Shown here piece by piece: positions 8,292 through 16,905 of a stretch of 64,000 bases of DNA. Under the pieces are notes generated by a model. It made no database searches. It saw only the letters and a list, made by a program, of their open reading frames with translations, and was not told the DNA's origin. Positions within the stretch are counted from its first letter, which is position 1. Every line of letters begins with the position of its first letter. Both the position numbers and the translations under genes were made by a program. Source of the DNA: an uncultured Mobiluncus sp. Its GTDB lineage: Bacteria; Actinomycetota; Actinomycetes; Actinomycetales; Actinomycetaceae. Where the stretch lies: the NCBI RefSeq assembly GCF_943914685.1, contig NZ_CALUCZ010000014.1:1-64000 (forward strand), in the 5' to 3' direction.

Positions 8292-8819
8292 ATGTTTAGA
8301 GTAAAATTCCCTGTTTATGTATTTTCCGGTTTTCTTTTAGCTGGCTTCGTATTATTTCTGCCCGCCTGTTCTACGAATGAAGGCGACACGACAGTACATT
8401 CCGAAGTTGAAAACGGAAATGCCGACGTTGATAATGCTATGGATTTTGGAATCGAAAAACGCGACGCAGACGGAATAGTCTATTATGTATGGAGTAAACA
8501 ACCTTCTCAATTTACGGATCTTGGTCATGGGGAGTTAAAAATGATTGAATCAGGTAATTCAATCTGCTTAACCGATTCCCAGAGTGGACAAAATTACGGT
8601 ATTATATTCCCATCTGGAACGACTTTGAAGGATAATGTCCTTTCTTTTGAAAATGGGGCTACATGGAGATTTGGAGAGGCCGCAGAGCAGCATAACTTCT
8701 TTGTCAAAGAACCGAATTTGTATAATCTAAGTCAAGATATGAAAAAATCTCAGCAGGAAATTATAAAGTCCTGTAACCAGGATAATGAGAGAATATTTTT
8801 CTTTATTCCGGACTTATAG
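8292..8819 (+). CDS. Lipoprotein co-transcribed with the secreted protease
   Basis: A 175-aa product with a type II signal peptide: hydrophobic residues about 7-22 and a lipobox, LPAC, with Cys26. The rest is acidic and polar, and I recognise no domain. It starts 1 nt after the protease stop, so the two genes form one operon with shared AT-rich composition. A surface anchor, an inhibitor of the protease or a chaperone for it are all possible; none is shown by the sequence. Confidence 0.7.
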   Translation: MFRVKFPVYVFSGFLLAGFVLFLPACSTNEGDTTVHSEVENGNADVDNAMDFGIEKRDADGIVYYVWSKQPSQFTDLGHGELKMIESGNSICLTDSQSGQNYGIIFPSGTTLKDNVLSFENGATWRFGEAAEQHNFFVKEPNLYNLSQDMKKSQQEIIKSCNQDNERIFFFIPDL

Positions 8820-8860
8820 TTTTCAATTTCTTTGCTCCAATTTAGCATGTAATTAGCTCA

Positions 8861-8875
8861 CATACCCGGTATGAT
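8861..8875 (+). promoter_or_regulatory. -10 box embedded in a palindrome before the NIF3-family gene
   Basis: TATGAT (8870-8875) lies 6 nt before the ATG at 8882, so the transcript is probably leaderless. The inverted repeat CATACC-C-GGTATG (8861-8873) overlaps the -10 and could be an operator. Confidence 0.5.
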
Positions 8876-8881
8876 GAGCGC

Positions 8882-9769
8882 ATGAGTAATAAGGCATTGA
8901 CCGTAGGCGAAATTTGCAAGTGGATGGACGCGCGTTTTGCGCCCGCGCTGCAGGAAGATTGGGATCGGGTCGGGTTGATTTGCGGGGATCGGGGCGACCC
9001 GGTGACGCGGATTCTGCTCGCGGTGGATCCGGTCGAGCCGGTCGTGGACGAGGCCCTCGAGTGGGGGGCACAGCTGGTCATTACGCACCACCCCCTGTTC
9101 CTGCGCGGCACTTCTTTTGTGTCTACTGATACTGCCAAAGGCCGGGTGGTACATCGCCTGATTCGTGGCGGGGCTGCCCTGTTTAACGCCCACACCAACG
9201 CGGACTCGGCACGCGATGGGGTGGCAGAAGCCCTGGCCCAAGCGGCGGGACTGGATCCGCAGACCTGGCGACCGCTGCAGCCTGCCCCGGCCGATACGTC
9301 CTTGGGCATCGGACGAGTCGGTCCGGTCACGCCCACCACCGTGGGTGAGGTCGCCAGCCGACTGGCGAACCTATTGCCCGACTCACCAGCAGGTTTACTG
9401 GTGGCGGGTGACTTTGACCGCGCAGTCCAGACGGTGGCGGTCAGCGGCGGGTCGGGGCAGTCCCTGCTGCCCGCAGCCCTAGATGCCGGCGCTGACGTGT
9501 TCGTGACCGCCGATTTGCGCCACCACCCGGCGCTGGATTTCCTGGAGATGGACGGAGCGCCCGCCCTCATCATGCCGTCGCATTGGGCCAGTGAATGGTT
9601 GTGGCTGCCCCGCTTAGAAACCGCGTTGAACCTGTGGGCCGGTGAAATCGGGAAACCTCTGGAAACGAAAATCAGCACGGTTATTTCCGAACCCTGGGAC
9701 GCCTATATCCCCACCGTTACCAACGATGAGACTGAGCCGGACGATGCCGGCGGCAGTTCGATAAACTAA
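8882..9769 (+). CDS. NIF3-like dinuclear metal protein (YbgI/YqfO family)
   Basis: A 295-aa member of the NIF3/DUF34 family, often annotated as GTP cyclohydrolase 1 type 2, though the physiological role is unsettled. Metal-ligand regions are present: VITHHPLFLRG (His69, His70), NAHTNAD, and near the C-terminus SHWASEW, where most members have GHYASE. The gene is followed after 59 nt by a CT398-like coiled-coil gene, a pairing common in actinobacteria (compare Rv2230c-Rv2229c). The start is supported by a leaderless promoter. Confidence 0.85.
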   Translation: MSNKALTVGEICKWMDARFAPALQEDWDRVGLICGDRGDPVTRILLAVDPVEPVVDEALEWGAQLVITHHPLFLRGTSFVSTDTAKGRVVHRLIRGGAALFNAHTNADSARDGVAEALAQAAGLDPQTWRPLQPAPADTSLGIGRVGPVTPTTVGEVASRLANLLPDSPAGLLVAGDFDRAVQTVAVSGGSGQSLLPAALDAGADVFVTADLRHHPALDFLEMDGAPALIMPSHWASEWLWLPRLETALNLWAGEIGKPLETKISTVISEPWDAYIPTVTNDETEPDDAGGSSIN

Positions 9770-9828
9770 TAGCCGAAATCAAGTTACGATTTAGGAAAAG
9801 ACCCCGAGAATCTGCAAGGAAGAAGTCA

Positions 9829-10554
9829 ATGAAAGCTGCGCCCGAAGACCAAGAAAAACTTTTGGACCTGCAGGTCCTAGATCGAAAGATTGCCGGTTTG
9901 AAACACTCTCTGGCCAGCATTCCGGCCGCGGCGCGCCTGGAACAAATCAAAGCTGAGCAGGACAAGCTGCGCTCCGCGCTGGCTTTGGCAACTTCCGCCC
10001 GCAACGACTTGAACCGGGCTTTGAAACAAGCCGAAGGGGAAGTCAGCAAAGTTCAAGAACGGGCGAAAACCCAACGCGAACGCTTGGACTCGGGCCAGTT
10101 GAGCCCCAAAGAGATGGAACGTATTCAAGCCGAACTCGCTCAGTTGGCGACGCGTCAGGGTGAACTGGAAGATAGCGCCCTGGACGCGTTGGACGCGCTG
10201 GAACGCGCTAGTGAAAAAGTGAAGCTGGTGGAAAATCGCCGCGCGGAACTGGCTGGTGAGTTCGACGAAGCACAAGCCGAAGCGGGCAGCGCTGCCGGCG
10301 AACTGCAGCAGGAACTGACCGGTCAACAAACCCAGCGAGACGAACTGGCCGCCACTCTGCCCGCTGATTTGCTGCAGGAATACGAAACTTGCAAGCGGGC
10401 GACCGGGGGAATTGGGGTAGTAGCGGTCATCGGAAACCAGTCGGTCGGGATGGATTTGGAATTTTCGATGGCGGAAATCTCGCGTTTAAACATCGCGGCT
10501 CCCGACGATGTCATCGTCAGCGAGGACCACGAAGTCATTTTGGTGCGTAAGTAG
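9829..10554 (+). CDS. CT398/Rv2229c-like coiled-coil protein with degenerate zinc ribbon
   Basis: A 241-aa protein. Residues about 5-185 form a long antiparallel coiled coil rich in Glu, Arg, Gln and Ala. The C-terminus aligns with the C4 zinc ribbon of this family, ending APDDVIVSEDHEVILVRK. Family members normally have two CxxC pairs there. Here the first pair reads GNQSVG and the second reads SEDH, so all four zinc ligands appear to be lost; the only cysteine left nearby is in YETCKR. The AAGGAAG site 5 nt before the ATG supports the start. Function in the family is not established; RNA or nucleic-acid binding has been proposed from the ribbon. Confidence 0.8.
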   Translation: MKAAPEDQEKLLDLQVLDRKIAGLKHSLASIPAAARLEQIKAEQDKLRSALALATSARNDLNRALKQAEGEVSKVQERAKTQRERLDSGQLSPKEMERIQAELAQLATRQGELEDSALDALDALERASEKVKLVENRRAELAGEFDEAQAEAGSAAGELQQELTGQQTQRDELAATLPADLLQEYETCKRATGGIGVVAVIGNQSVGMDLEFSMAEISRLNIAAPDDVIVSEDHEVILVRK

Positions 10555-10564
10555 TACAATAATC

Positions 10565-10953
10565 GGGCGGAAAAGCCGGGCAGGTAGTCGCGGGCGAGTC
10601 ATTCGATGAGCCCGAGGAAAGTCCGGACTCCATAGGGCAGGGTGATGGCTAACGGCCACCCGGGGCGACCCGCGGGACAGTGCCACAGAAAGCGAAACCG
10701 CCCCACCGGGCTTGTGCACGGTGAGGTAAGGGTGAAAAGGCGAGGTAAGAGCTCACCGCGCGGCTGGCGACAGTCGTGGCAGGGTAAACCCCACCCGGAG
10801 CAAGGCCAAGCAGCAGGCTGGGCGGCCCGTTCAAAGCCTGCGGGTAGGCTGCTAGAGAGGTCGGGTAACCGGCCTTCCAGAGAAATGGCTACCGGCGCGC
10901 GGCGGCAACAAAGCGCGTTACAGAATCCGGCTTACGCCCGGCTTTTCCGCCCC
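10565..10953 (+). ncRNA. rnpB: RNase P RNA, bacterial type A
   Basis: The catalytic RNA that matures tRNA 5' ends. The ends pair with each other: GGGCGGAAAAGCCGGG at the 5' end with CCCGGCTTTTCCGCCC at the 3' end. The conserved GAGGAAAGTCCGGACTCC (CR-I) lies near 10613-10632, and the ACAGAATCCGGCTTAC element lies at the 3' side. The internal GGTAAGGGTGAAAAGG and the GGTAAACCCCACCCGGAGCAA segment also match the family. Confidence 0.95.
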
Positions 10954-11012
10954 TTGATTCAGGAGCACTCGATCGGGTGCGACGTGACGCACGGAGTGCG
11001 GGGAAATGGTAA

Positions 11013-12335
11013 TCAGAGACGGTTATGTAAATCTGGTGACCAGTAGGCGTAGCTTTGGGTTATCGAAAACAATTTGTTTTTCCGATGTTCTGCGATTGGT
11101 ATAACATAATCAGTTTTGCTCCAAGACACCAAAAAACAATCGCTTGTATTCATACATTTCTCGCTGTTGGTCGAAGCAAAACCGGCATAGGAATCTGGCA
11201 CAATATAATAATTGTTAGAGTTTAGGTCATATAAAAATGTATCAACTGAAGAGTAATTAGAGTCTGCGCAGGTAAAATAGAAGTAACTGGTGCCAACTTC
11301 GTTTATATTCGGAATGTTCTTGCAAGGCGTGTCTCGAAAAGTGATTTTGTGATGATTTAGTAGGTTCTCTATAATTAAATCATTTTGTGAAGTTGTCTCA
11401 GTGGACCTATATATAAAGTAATCATGAGCAAAACCGTAGAGGTTGCTAATGTTACTATGTAAAATAATAGATTCGATTTTTGATTTTCCGTGAAAAAGGT
11501 CAATTTTAGGTGAGGTTCGGGAATTTTTTGCCGTATCTTGCTGGTAGTATATTGCTAAATCGCATTGTTTACTAAGCTTAAAGGACGTAACATTTTTCGC
11601 AACAATTTGAGGACTGGATTTGCTGTTGACTGGAGTTGTATAGATGTACGCAGAGTTCTTTGGACTCTTGTCTGCTTGCAGCATATCAAAGGTAGCCCAA
11701 TAGGCTTTGCCATCGCACAGTCCGATGTGCCAGGGCTCCGCTGCCATCTTGATTGGTTTACCAGTGTAGTCTTTGCTTGACACAATGGTTCGGGTGGTTT
11801 GACCATCAAAAAAGGCGAGTTGCCAGTTGCTTTCAGCAGTTTCGTCATAGGCTCCTGAAATAATGAATAGGAGCTGGTTACCAAGCCTGGAAATGTATGA
11901 AATCTGTTGACCTTTTGGTGGAACGTTTGGTGGGAATGGTATTTGAGATAATTGCTTTAATCCTACCTCTGTAGCTTGGCACCACCAAAATTCGCCGTTG
12001 GGTTCGTTATTGGTAAATGGCGAAGTTTCTTGGGCTTTACGGTAACAGGGGAATACACCATTACTATCCATGAGTTCGTATGCATCTTGTATTGCCTCGG
12101 AATCGGGTGTGTAATTAATACGCTGGTCAAAAAAATAGGTGCCTTCACTAAGGATATTTGTCGCCTTGTCCTTAGAAAGAATTTTATTTTCTGCTTGGTC
12201 TGTACCGGTTTTAGGTGCCGTGGTTACAGCACTCGTAGATGCACAACCCGTCAGTAATAACAGCAAAATGACCGCGGCGGTCAGAATAATCAATCGCCGT
12301 GAAATTATTCTTTCCCACGCAAGTAGCAGACTCAT
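11013..12335 (-). CDS. Putative lipoprotein of unknown function
   Basis: A 440-aa protein with a basic N-terminus, a hydrophobic run (about 15-29) and the lipobox LTGC (Cys31), so it is probably lipid-anchored outside the cell. The mature part has many short beta-prone segments with Tyr, Trp and polar residues, which would suit a beta-propeller, but no domain is recognised. The gene is AT-richer than its neighbours. On the minus strand TAGAGT lies 6 nt before the ATG, suggesting a leaderless transcript. It is a single gene between rnpB and ppgK. Confidence 0.65.
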   Translation of the reverse strand: MSLLLAWERIISRRLIILTAAVILLLLLTGCASTSAVTTAPKTGTDQAENKILSKDKATNILSEGTYFFDQRINYTPDSEAIQDAYELMDSNGVFPCYRKAQETSPFTNNEPNGEFWWCQATEVGLKQLSQIPFPPNVPPKGQQISYISRLGNQLLFIISGAYDETAESNWQLAFFDGQTTRTIVSSKDYTGKPIKMAAEPWHIGLCDGKAYWATFDMLQADKSPKNSAYIYTTPVNSKSSPQIVAKNVTSFKLSKQCDLAIYYQQDTAKNSRTSPKIDLFHGKSKIESIILHSNISNLYGFAHDYFIYRSTETTSQNDLIIENLLNHHKITFRDTPCKNIPNINEVGTSYFYFTCADSNYSSVDTFLYDLNSNNYYIVPDSYAGFASTNSEKCMNTSDCFLVSWSKTDYVIPIAEHRKNKLFSITQSYAYWSPDLHNRL

Positions 12336-12446
12336 TTTGAAACTCTAACACGAAGCGTGGTCCATGTCTACGTGTTTTTCCGTAGGTTTATGAAGTTGAA
12401 AAGCCTGGTAACTAGCTTTCCGGTTAGTGGTTAACGAATTTTATAA

Positions 12447-12476
12447 CGCTCCGGAACGCCGCAACACCCCGGAGCG
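12447..12476 (-). terminator. Hairpin downstream of ppgK
   Basis: An 8-bp stem (12447-12454 with 12469-12476) with a 14-nt loop lies 20 nt past the ppgK stop. The following bases are AT-rich but contain no uninterrupted T tract. Confidence 0.45.
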
Positions 12477-12495
12477 AAACAGCCGTTAGCTTGGT

Positions 12496-13239
12496 TTACA
12501 CCCCTGCCGCCAGCGCGGCAGCCCCCGCGATGCCAGCCTGGTTGCGCAGCTGTGCGGGGATAATCGGGGTTTTCAGATCCAGCAGGGGTAGGAACTTTTC
12601 ATGTTGGCGAGATACGCCACCGCCAACCACGAACAAGTCCGGGCTGAGCAGCATCTCGATCTGAGAATAGTATTTTTGCAGGCGCTTGGCCCACTGCTTA
12701 AAGGACAGTTTCTTGGCCGACTTCACGCCAGAAGAAGCGCGTCTCTCAGCATCTTTGCCATCAATCTCAATGTGTCCCAGCTCGCTGTTCGGAACCAGAA
12801 TCCCGTTATAAATGAGCGCGGTACCAATTCCGGTACCCAAAGTGGTGACGATGACTAGGCCGGGCACATCGCGTGCCGCGCCGTAACGGACTTCTGCGTA
12901 ACCCGCAGCATCTGCGTCATTCACACACTTGACCATGTGGCCGGTGTACTTGCGCAACAGGACGCGGACGTCAATGCCAGCCCACCCCTGGTCGAGATTA
13001 GCCATAAACGGAACCAAATCATTCTTAACCGGAGCCGGAATCGTCAGGCCCAACGGCATATCTTCGGGAACGTCCTTTTCCTCAATGATTTTACGGCACA
13101 CTTCCGCCACGGCCTGGGGGGTCGAGTGTGCGGGAGTTTTAATTCTCAGACGATCGCCAATGAAATCGCCAGTTTCCAAGTCTACATAAGCGCCTTTAAT
13201 ACCGGAGCCGCCAACATCAATGCCAAATCCAGTTGCCAC
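12496..13239 (-). CDS. ppgK: Polyphosphate glucokinase PpgK (ROK family)
   Basis: Phosphorylates glucose using polyphosphate (or ATP) at the entry of glycolysis. The 247-aa protein has the phosphate-binding GIDVGGSGIKGAYVD (about 6-20), TLGTGIGTALIYNG, ELGHIEIDG, and the SSGVKSAKKLSFKQWAKRL segment typical of actinobacterial PpgK, in place of the zinc motif of ordinary ROK glucokinases. The GTG start follows AAAGGGA with good spacing. It appears to be transcribed alone. Confidence 0.92.
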   Translation of the reverse strand: MATGFGIDVGGSGIKGAYVDLETGDFIGDRLRIKTPAHSTPQAVAEVCRKIIEEKDVPEDMPLGLTIPAPVKNDLVPFMANLDQGWAGIDVRVLLRKYTGHMVKCVNDADAAGYAEVRYGAARDVPGLVIVTTLGTGIGTALIYNGILVPNSELGHIEIDGKDAERRASSGVKSAKKLSFKQWAKRLQKYYSQIEMLLSPDLFVVGGGVSRQHEKFLPLLDLKTPIIPAQLRNQAGIAGAAALAAGV

Positions 13240-13371
13240 AAAAGTCCCTTTCGCGTGGGGATAAACTTGAAAATTACTCTATGGCAAATCCCGTGATTTC
13301 ACCAAATTTCAGCCCTGTTTCAGCGAGACACCGGCAATAGTCGATTAAGCCTGCCAACTAAAGAAAACCTA

Positions 13372-14292
13372 TCAATCCTGGTGGTTGCTGGGCCAGGTGA
13401 GAATTTCTCCGCCGTCCTCGCGCACCACGAGGGTGTGTTCAAACTGGGCGGTGCGTCCCCGGTCGCGGGTCACCACGGTCCAGCCGTCCCGCCACTGTTC
13501 CCAAGCGATTGAACCCATAGTCAACATCGGTTCAATGGTGAAAACCATGCCCTCTTCCATAATCGTGTCGTAGCGGGGGGAATCGTAGTGCGGAATAATC
13601 AGCCCGCTGTGGAAAGCCTCGCCGACACCGTGGCCGGTGAAATCCTGTACCACTCCGTATTCAAAACGGCTGGCGTAGGACTCGATAATCCGCCCGATAA
13701 CGTTGATGGAACGTCCCGGTTTACAGACCTTAATGGCGCGCATCATGGCTTCTTTGGTGCAGTCGATGAGTTGCTGGGACTCGGGGTCAATCGTCCCGAC
13801 CGGGAACATGGCACACGTATCGCCGTGGACCCCGTCCTTGTAAGCGGTGATGTCCAGGTTGATGATGTCGCCTTCCTCCAGCGGTCGGTCGTCCGGGATC
13901 CCGTGGCAGATACATTCATTGACCGAGGTACAGATAGATTTGCGAAATCCCATATAACCCAGGCAAGACGGATAGGCGCCGTGATCACAAATAAACTCGT
14001 GCGCTACCCGGTCCAAAGTATCGGTAGTCACGCCGGGAGCGATGTATTTGGCGGTTTCCACGATGGCATCGGCCGCGATACGCCCGGCTTGGCGGATTTT
14101 TTCAATCGTTTCCTCGCTCTTAACATCGGAGGCCGTGACCCGTTCCGGTCCGTCGTGAAACATATATTCCGGGCGGTCAATGTGGGAGGGGACGGGTAAA
14201 GTGGCGGAAATGCGTCCCGGTTTCAGGTTTCCCAAGGGCGCGCGGCGGGCCAGTTCGTCAGTTCGAGTTTTCTTGTGTAACACGGTAGTCAT
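13372..14292 (-). CDS. map: Methionine aminopeptidase, type I
   Basis: Removes the N-terminal Met from nascent proteins. The 306-aa enzyme has all the dinuclear metal ligands in order: Asp in NLDITAYKDGVHGDT (two aspartates), His in GHGVGEAFHSG, Glu in FTIEPML and Glu in AQFEHTLVV. An N-terminal extension of about 45 residues, rich in Pro and Arg, is usual for the longer actinobacterial form. GAAAGA precedes the ATG. panB lies 42 bp upstream on the same strand, so the two may share a transcript. Confidence 0.95.
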   Translation of the reverse strand: MTTVLHKKTRTDELARRAPLGNLKPGRISATLPVPSHIDRPEYMFHDGPERVTASDVKSEETIEKIRQAGRIAADAIVETAKYIAPGVTTDTLDRVAHEFICDHGAYPSCLGYMGFRKSICTSVNECICHGIPDDRPLEEGDIINLDITAYKDGVHGDTCAMFPVGTIDPESQQLIDCTKEAMMRAIKVCKPGRSINVIGRIIESYASRFEYGVVQDFTGHGVGEAFHSGLIIPHYDSPRYDTIMEEGMVFTIEPMLTMGSIAWEQWRDGWTVVTRDRGRTAQFEHTLVVREDGGEILTWPSNHQD

Positions 14293-14334
14293 TCTTTCAA
14301 TTCAAAAGGTCGGAGGTCGCCTCTCGGAGACGGC

Positions 14335-15165
14335 CTAGTTTTCATGGTAGTTTTCCGGGGCGGGGAAAGTCCGGTTTACCACGGCGTCACGGTAGCTTTG
14401 GGCAGCGTGCTTCAGCTCCGCCCCCACCTGACCGAACACTTGGGCGAACGAGGGTTTCCAGTCCTGCATTCCTGCCATGTCAGTCCACACCAGGACCTGT
14501 CCGGCAGCGTCCGGGCCAGCGCCGATACCGATGATGGGCACGTTGAGCTGGTCAATGGCGGCGCGAGTGGTCGCGGCGGGAACCATCTCAAACACAATCG
14601 AGAACACCCCCGCGTCTTGCAAAGCCAGCGCGTCTGCTATCAAGGCCGGAGCAGCATCGGCACGCCCCTGCATGCGTTTGCCGCCCAAGTGGTTTTCAGA
14701 TTGCGGGGTGAAACCAAGATGTCCCATCACGTTGATACCCGCATCTACAATGGCTTTGACCTGGGGCAGGATACGACGTCCCCCCTCCAGTTTCACCGCA
14801 GCGGCTCCGGCGCGCACCAGCGCGACCGCAGTATCCACGGCTTGGGCGGGGCTGGACTCGTAAGTCCCAAAAGGCATATCCGCCACAATCAAAGCTCGGG
14901 AAGCCCCTGCTGCGACCGCGGCAGTGGCGCGAACCATATCGTCCAAGGTCACCCCGACAGTGGAGGGCATTCCCAACATAGTGGTCCCGTAAGAATCTCC
15001 GACCAAAATCATGTCAATCCCGGCCGAATCAATAATCCGCGCGGTAATCGCATCGTAGGCGGTCAGCATCGTCAGCGGCTGCCCGGCAGCAAAGTATTGC
15101 TGGACGTGCTGGACGCGAAACGGTTTTCCGGGTTTGGGGCCAATGTCTGGATTGTCTTTGTGCAT
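14335..15165 (-). CDS. panB: 3-methyl-2-oxobutanoate hydroxymethyltransferase PanB
   Basis: Makes ketopantoate from 2-ketoisovalerate and 5,10-methylene-THF, the first committed step to pantothenate and CoA. The 276-aa sequence shows VGDSYGTTMLG (metal-binding Asp), DMPFGTYE, VKLEGG, MGHLGFTPQ and IGIGAGPDAAGQVLVW, all family signatures. AAGGAG lies 5 nt before the ATG at 15165; a GTG two codons upstream is too close to it. No panC or panD is in the window. Confidence 0.95.
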   Translation of the reverse strand: MHKDNPDIGPKPGKPFRVQHVQQYFAAGQPLTMLTAYDAITARIIDSAGIDMILVGDSYGTTMLGMPSTVGVTLDDMVRATAAVAAGASRALIVADMPFGTYESSPAQAVDTAVALVRAGAAAVKLEGGRRILPQVKAIVDAGINVMGHLGFTPQSENHLGGKRMQGRADAAPALIADALALQDAGVFSIVFEMVPAATTRAAIDQLNVPIIGIGAGPDAAGQVLVWTDMAGMQDWKPSFAQVFGQVGAELKHAAQSYRDAVVNRTFPAPENYHEN

Positions 15166-15319
15166 AGTCACTCCTTGAGTCTGTCCCTGTATATCCTATG
15201 ACTTTGCCGGGGACTATAGTTCCTCAGGTAGGATTTCCCTCAGCATCAGATGCCTAAACGTTTTAAGATATTGGCAGACTGGGTACAGTCACCAGCAAGT
15301 ATTAGAAAGGCGAAAACAC

Positions 15320-16873
15320 ATGGGTTGCACGACGATTTTGGTTGGGAAAAAGGCTTCGGCGGACGGGTCGACGATTATGGCCCGGACCGACGACTCGGGA
15401 CACGGGTCTTTTGAGGCGAAACGATTTGAGGTCATCGCCCCCGAGGATTTGCCAAAAACCTACCGTTCGGTTCTGTCCCACGTGGAGATTCCCCTGCCGG
15501 AAACCGGTTTGCGCTACACCCGTTTCCCCGACGCTGACACCCACAAAGGCCTGTGGGCAGGCGCGGGAATCAACTCGGCTCGCGTCTCGATGACCGCCAC
15601 CGAGACGCTGACCTCGAACGAGCGCGTGCTGGGCGCCGACCCGCTGGTTGAGCTGCGCGAGGCTCAAGGTGAGGAGGGTCAGGACGGTTTCGTGCCGGAG
15701 CAGCCCGGTGGTATCGGTGAAGAAGACATGGTGGTGTTGGTGCTGCCCTACATTAAGACGGCTCGTGAAGGCGTGCTGCGTTTGGGGGAGTTGCTGCAGC
15801 AGTACGGCACTTACGAGATGAACGGCATCGGTTTCGCCGATAACGACGACGTGTGGTGGCTTGAGACGGTAGGGGGGCATCATTGGTTGGCGCGGCGCCT
15901 GCCGGAGGAATGCTATGCCGTCATCGCTAACCAGTTCAGTTTGGACGACTTCGATTTTGACGATGCCCTCGGGGAGGGACGCGATTACCTGTGCTCGCCC
16001 GATTTGCGGGAGTTTGTGGCGGACAACCACCTGGATACTGCGCAAACCGACGGCCAGCCGGCCCAGCGTTTCAATCCTCGCCTGGCTTTCGGGTCGCGAA
16101 CGGATTCGGATCACACCTACAACACGCCGCGAGTGTGGGCGTTGCAGCGGTTCCTCAACCCCACGGACGTGTCTCGATTTGGTTTCCACGGAGATTCTCG
16201 CCCGGATTCAGACGACTTGGATTGGTGCCTGATTCCAGAACGCCTCATCACTATGGAGGACGTGAAATACACCCAGTCTTACCACTATCAAGGCACCCCG
16301 TTTAATCCTTACGCGAGGGCGGAACAGGCTCGGATAGGCGGCGCTGACCAGCGCGGTATGTATCGCCCGATTGGAATCAACCGTACCAATTTCGTGGCTG
16401 CCCTCCAGATTCGCCCGGAAAAACCCGCCACCACCACCGGACTGAATTGGATAGCCTACGGGGCCATGCCGTTCAACGCCCTTGTGCCGTTCTATGCCAA
16501 CGTGCGGCACACCCCGGAGTACCTGGAGGCGACGACCCAGCGGGTCACCACCGAACACCACTATTGGGCGAATCGGATCATTGCCGCCCTAGTGGACGCC
16601 CACTATCATCAGACGATTCCGCGCGTGGAGCGTTACCAGCAAAAGGTCGTGGCGGCGGCTTTGCAGATTGTGGCGCGTACTGACCGGGCGGTAGTTGAGC
16701 TGGGTGAGGACGCGGCGAACAACATGGAAGACTCCCGCGTTTACGAACTGCTGGAGGCCGCTAATGCTGAGATTGCTGACCTGTTGAAGCGGGAAACGGA
16801 CGACCTGTTGGATAAGGTCCTGTTTGACGCCAGCCTCAATATGCACAATTCGTTCTCGCGCGATGATGCCTGA
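15320..16873 (+). CDS. C69 family dipeptidase (PepD type)
   Basis: A 517-aa N-terminal-nucleophile hydrolase. The sequence begins MGCTTILVGKKAS, so the catalytic Cys is residue 3 and no long propeptide or signal peptide is present; the enzyme is probably cytoplasmic. Family motifs include DGSTIMARTDD, NGIGFADNDDVWWLET and YHYQGTPFNPY. It would cleave dipeptides, which suits the peptide transporter elsewhere in the window. GAAAGGCG precedes the ATG. A lipid kinase gene follows after 32 bp and may be co-transcribed. Confidence 0.9.
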   Translation: MGCTTILVGKKASADGSTIMARTDDSGHGSFEAKRFEVIAPEDLPKTYRSVLSHVEIPLPETGLRYTRFPDADTHKGLWAGAGINSARVSMTATETLTSNERVLGADPLVELREAQGEEGQDGFVPEQPGGIGEEDMVVLVLPYIKTAREGVLRLGELLQQYGTYEMNGIGFADNDDVWWLETVGGHHWLARRLPEECYAVIANQFSLDDFDFDDALGEGRDYLCSPDLREFVADNHLDTAQTDGQPAQRFNPRLAFGSRTDSDHTYNTPRVWALQRFLNPTDVSRFGFHGDSRPDSDDLDWCLIPERLITMEDVKYTQSYHYQGTPFNPYARAEQARIGGADQRGMYRPIGINRTNFVAALQIRPEKPATTTGLNWIAYGAMPFNALVPFYANVRHTPEYLEATTQRVTTEHHYWANRIIAALVDAHYHQTIPRVERYQQKVVAAALQIVARTDRAVVELGEDAANNMEDSRVYELLEAANAEIADLLKRETDDLLDKVLFDASLNMHNSFSRDDA

Positions 16874-16905
16874 GCTGGCGGGACGTTTCAGATGAGGAGC
16901 CGAAG

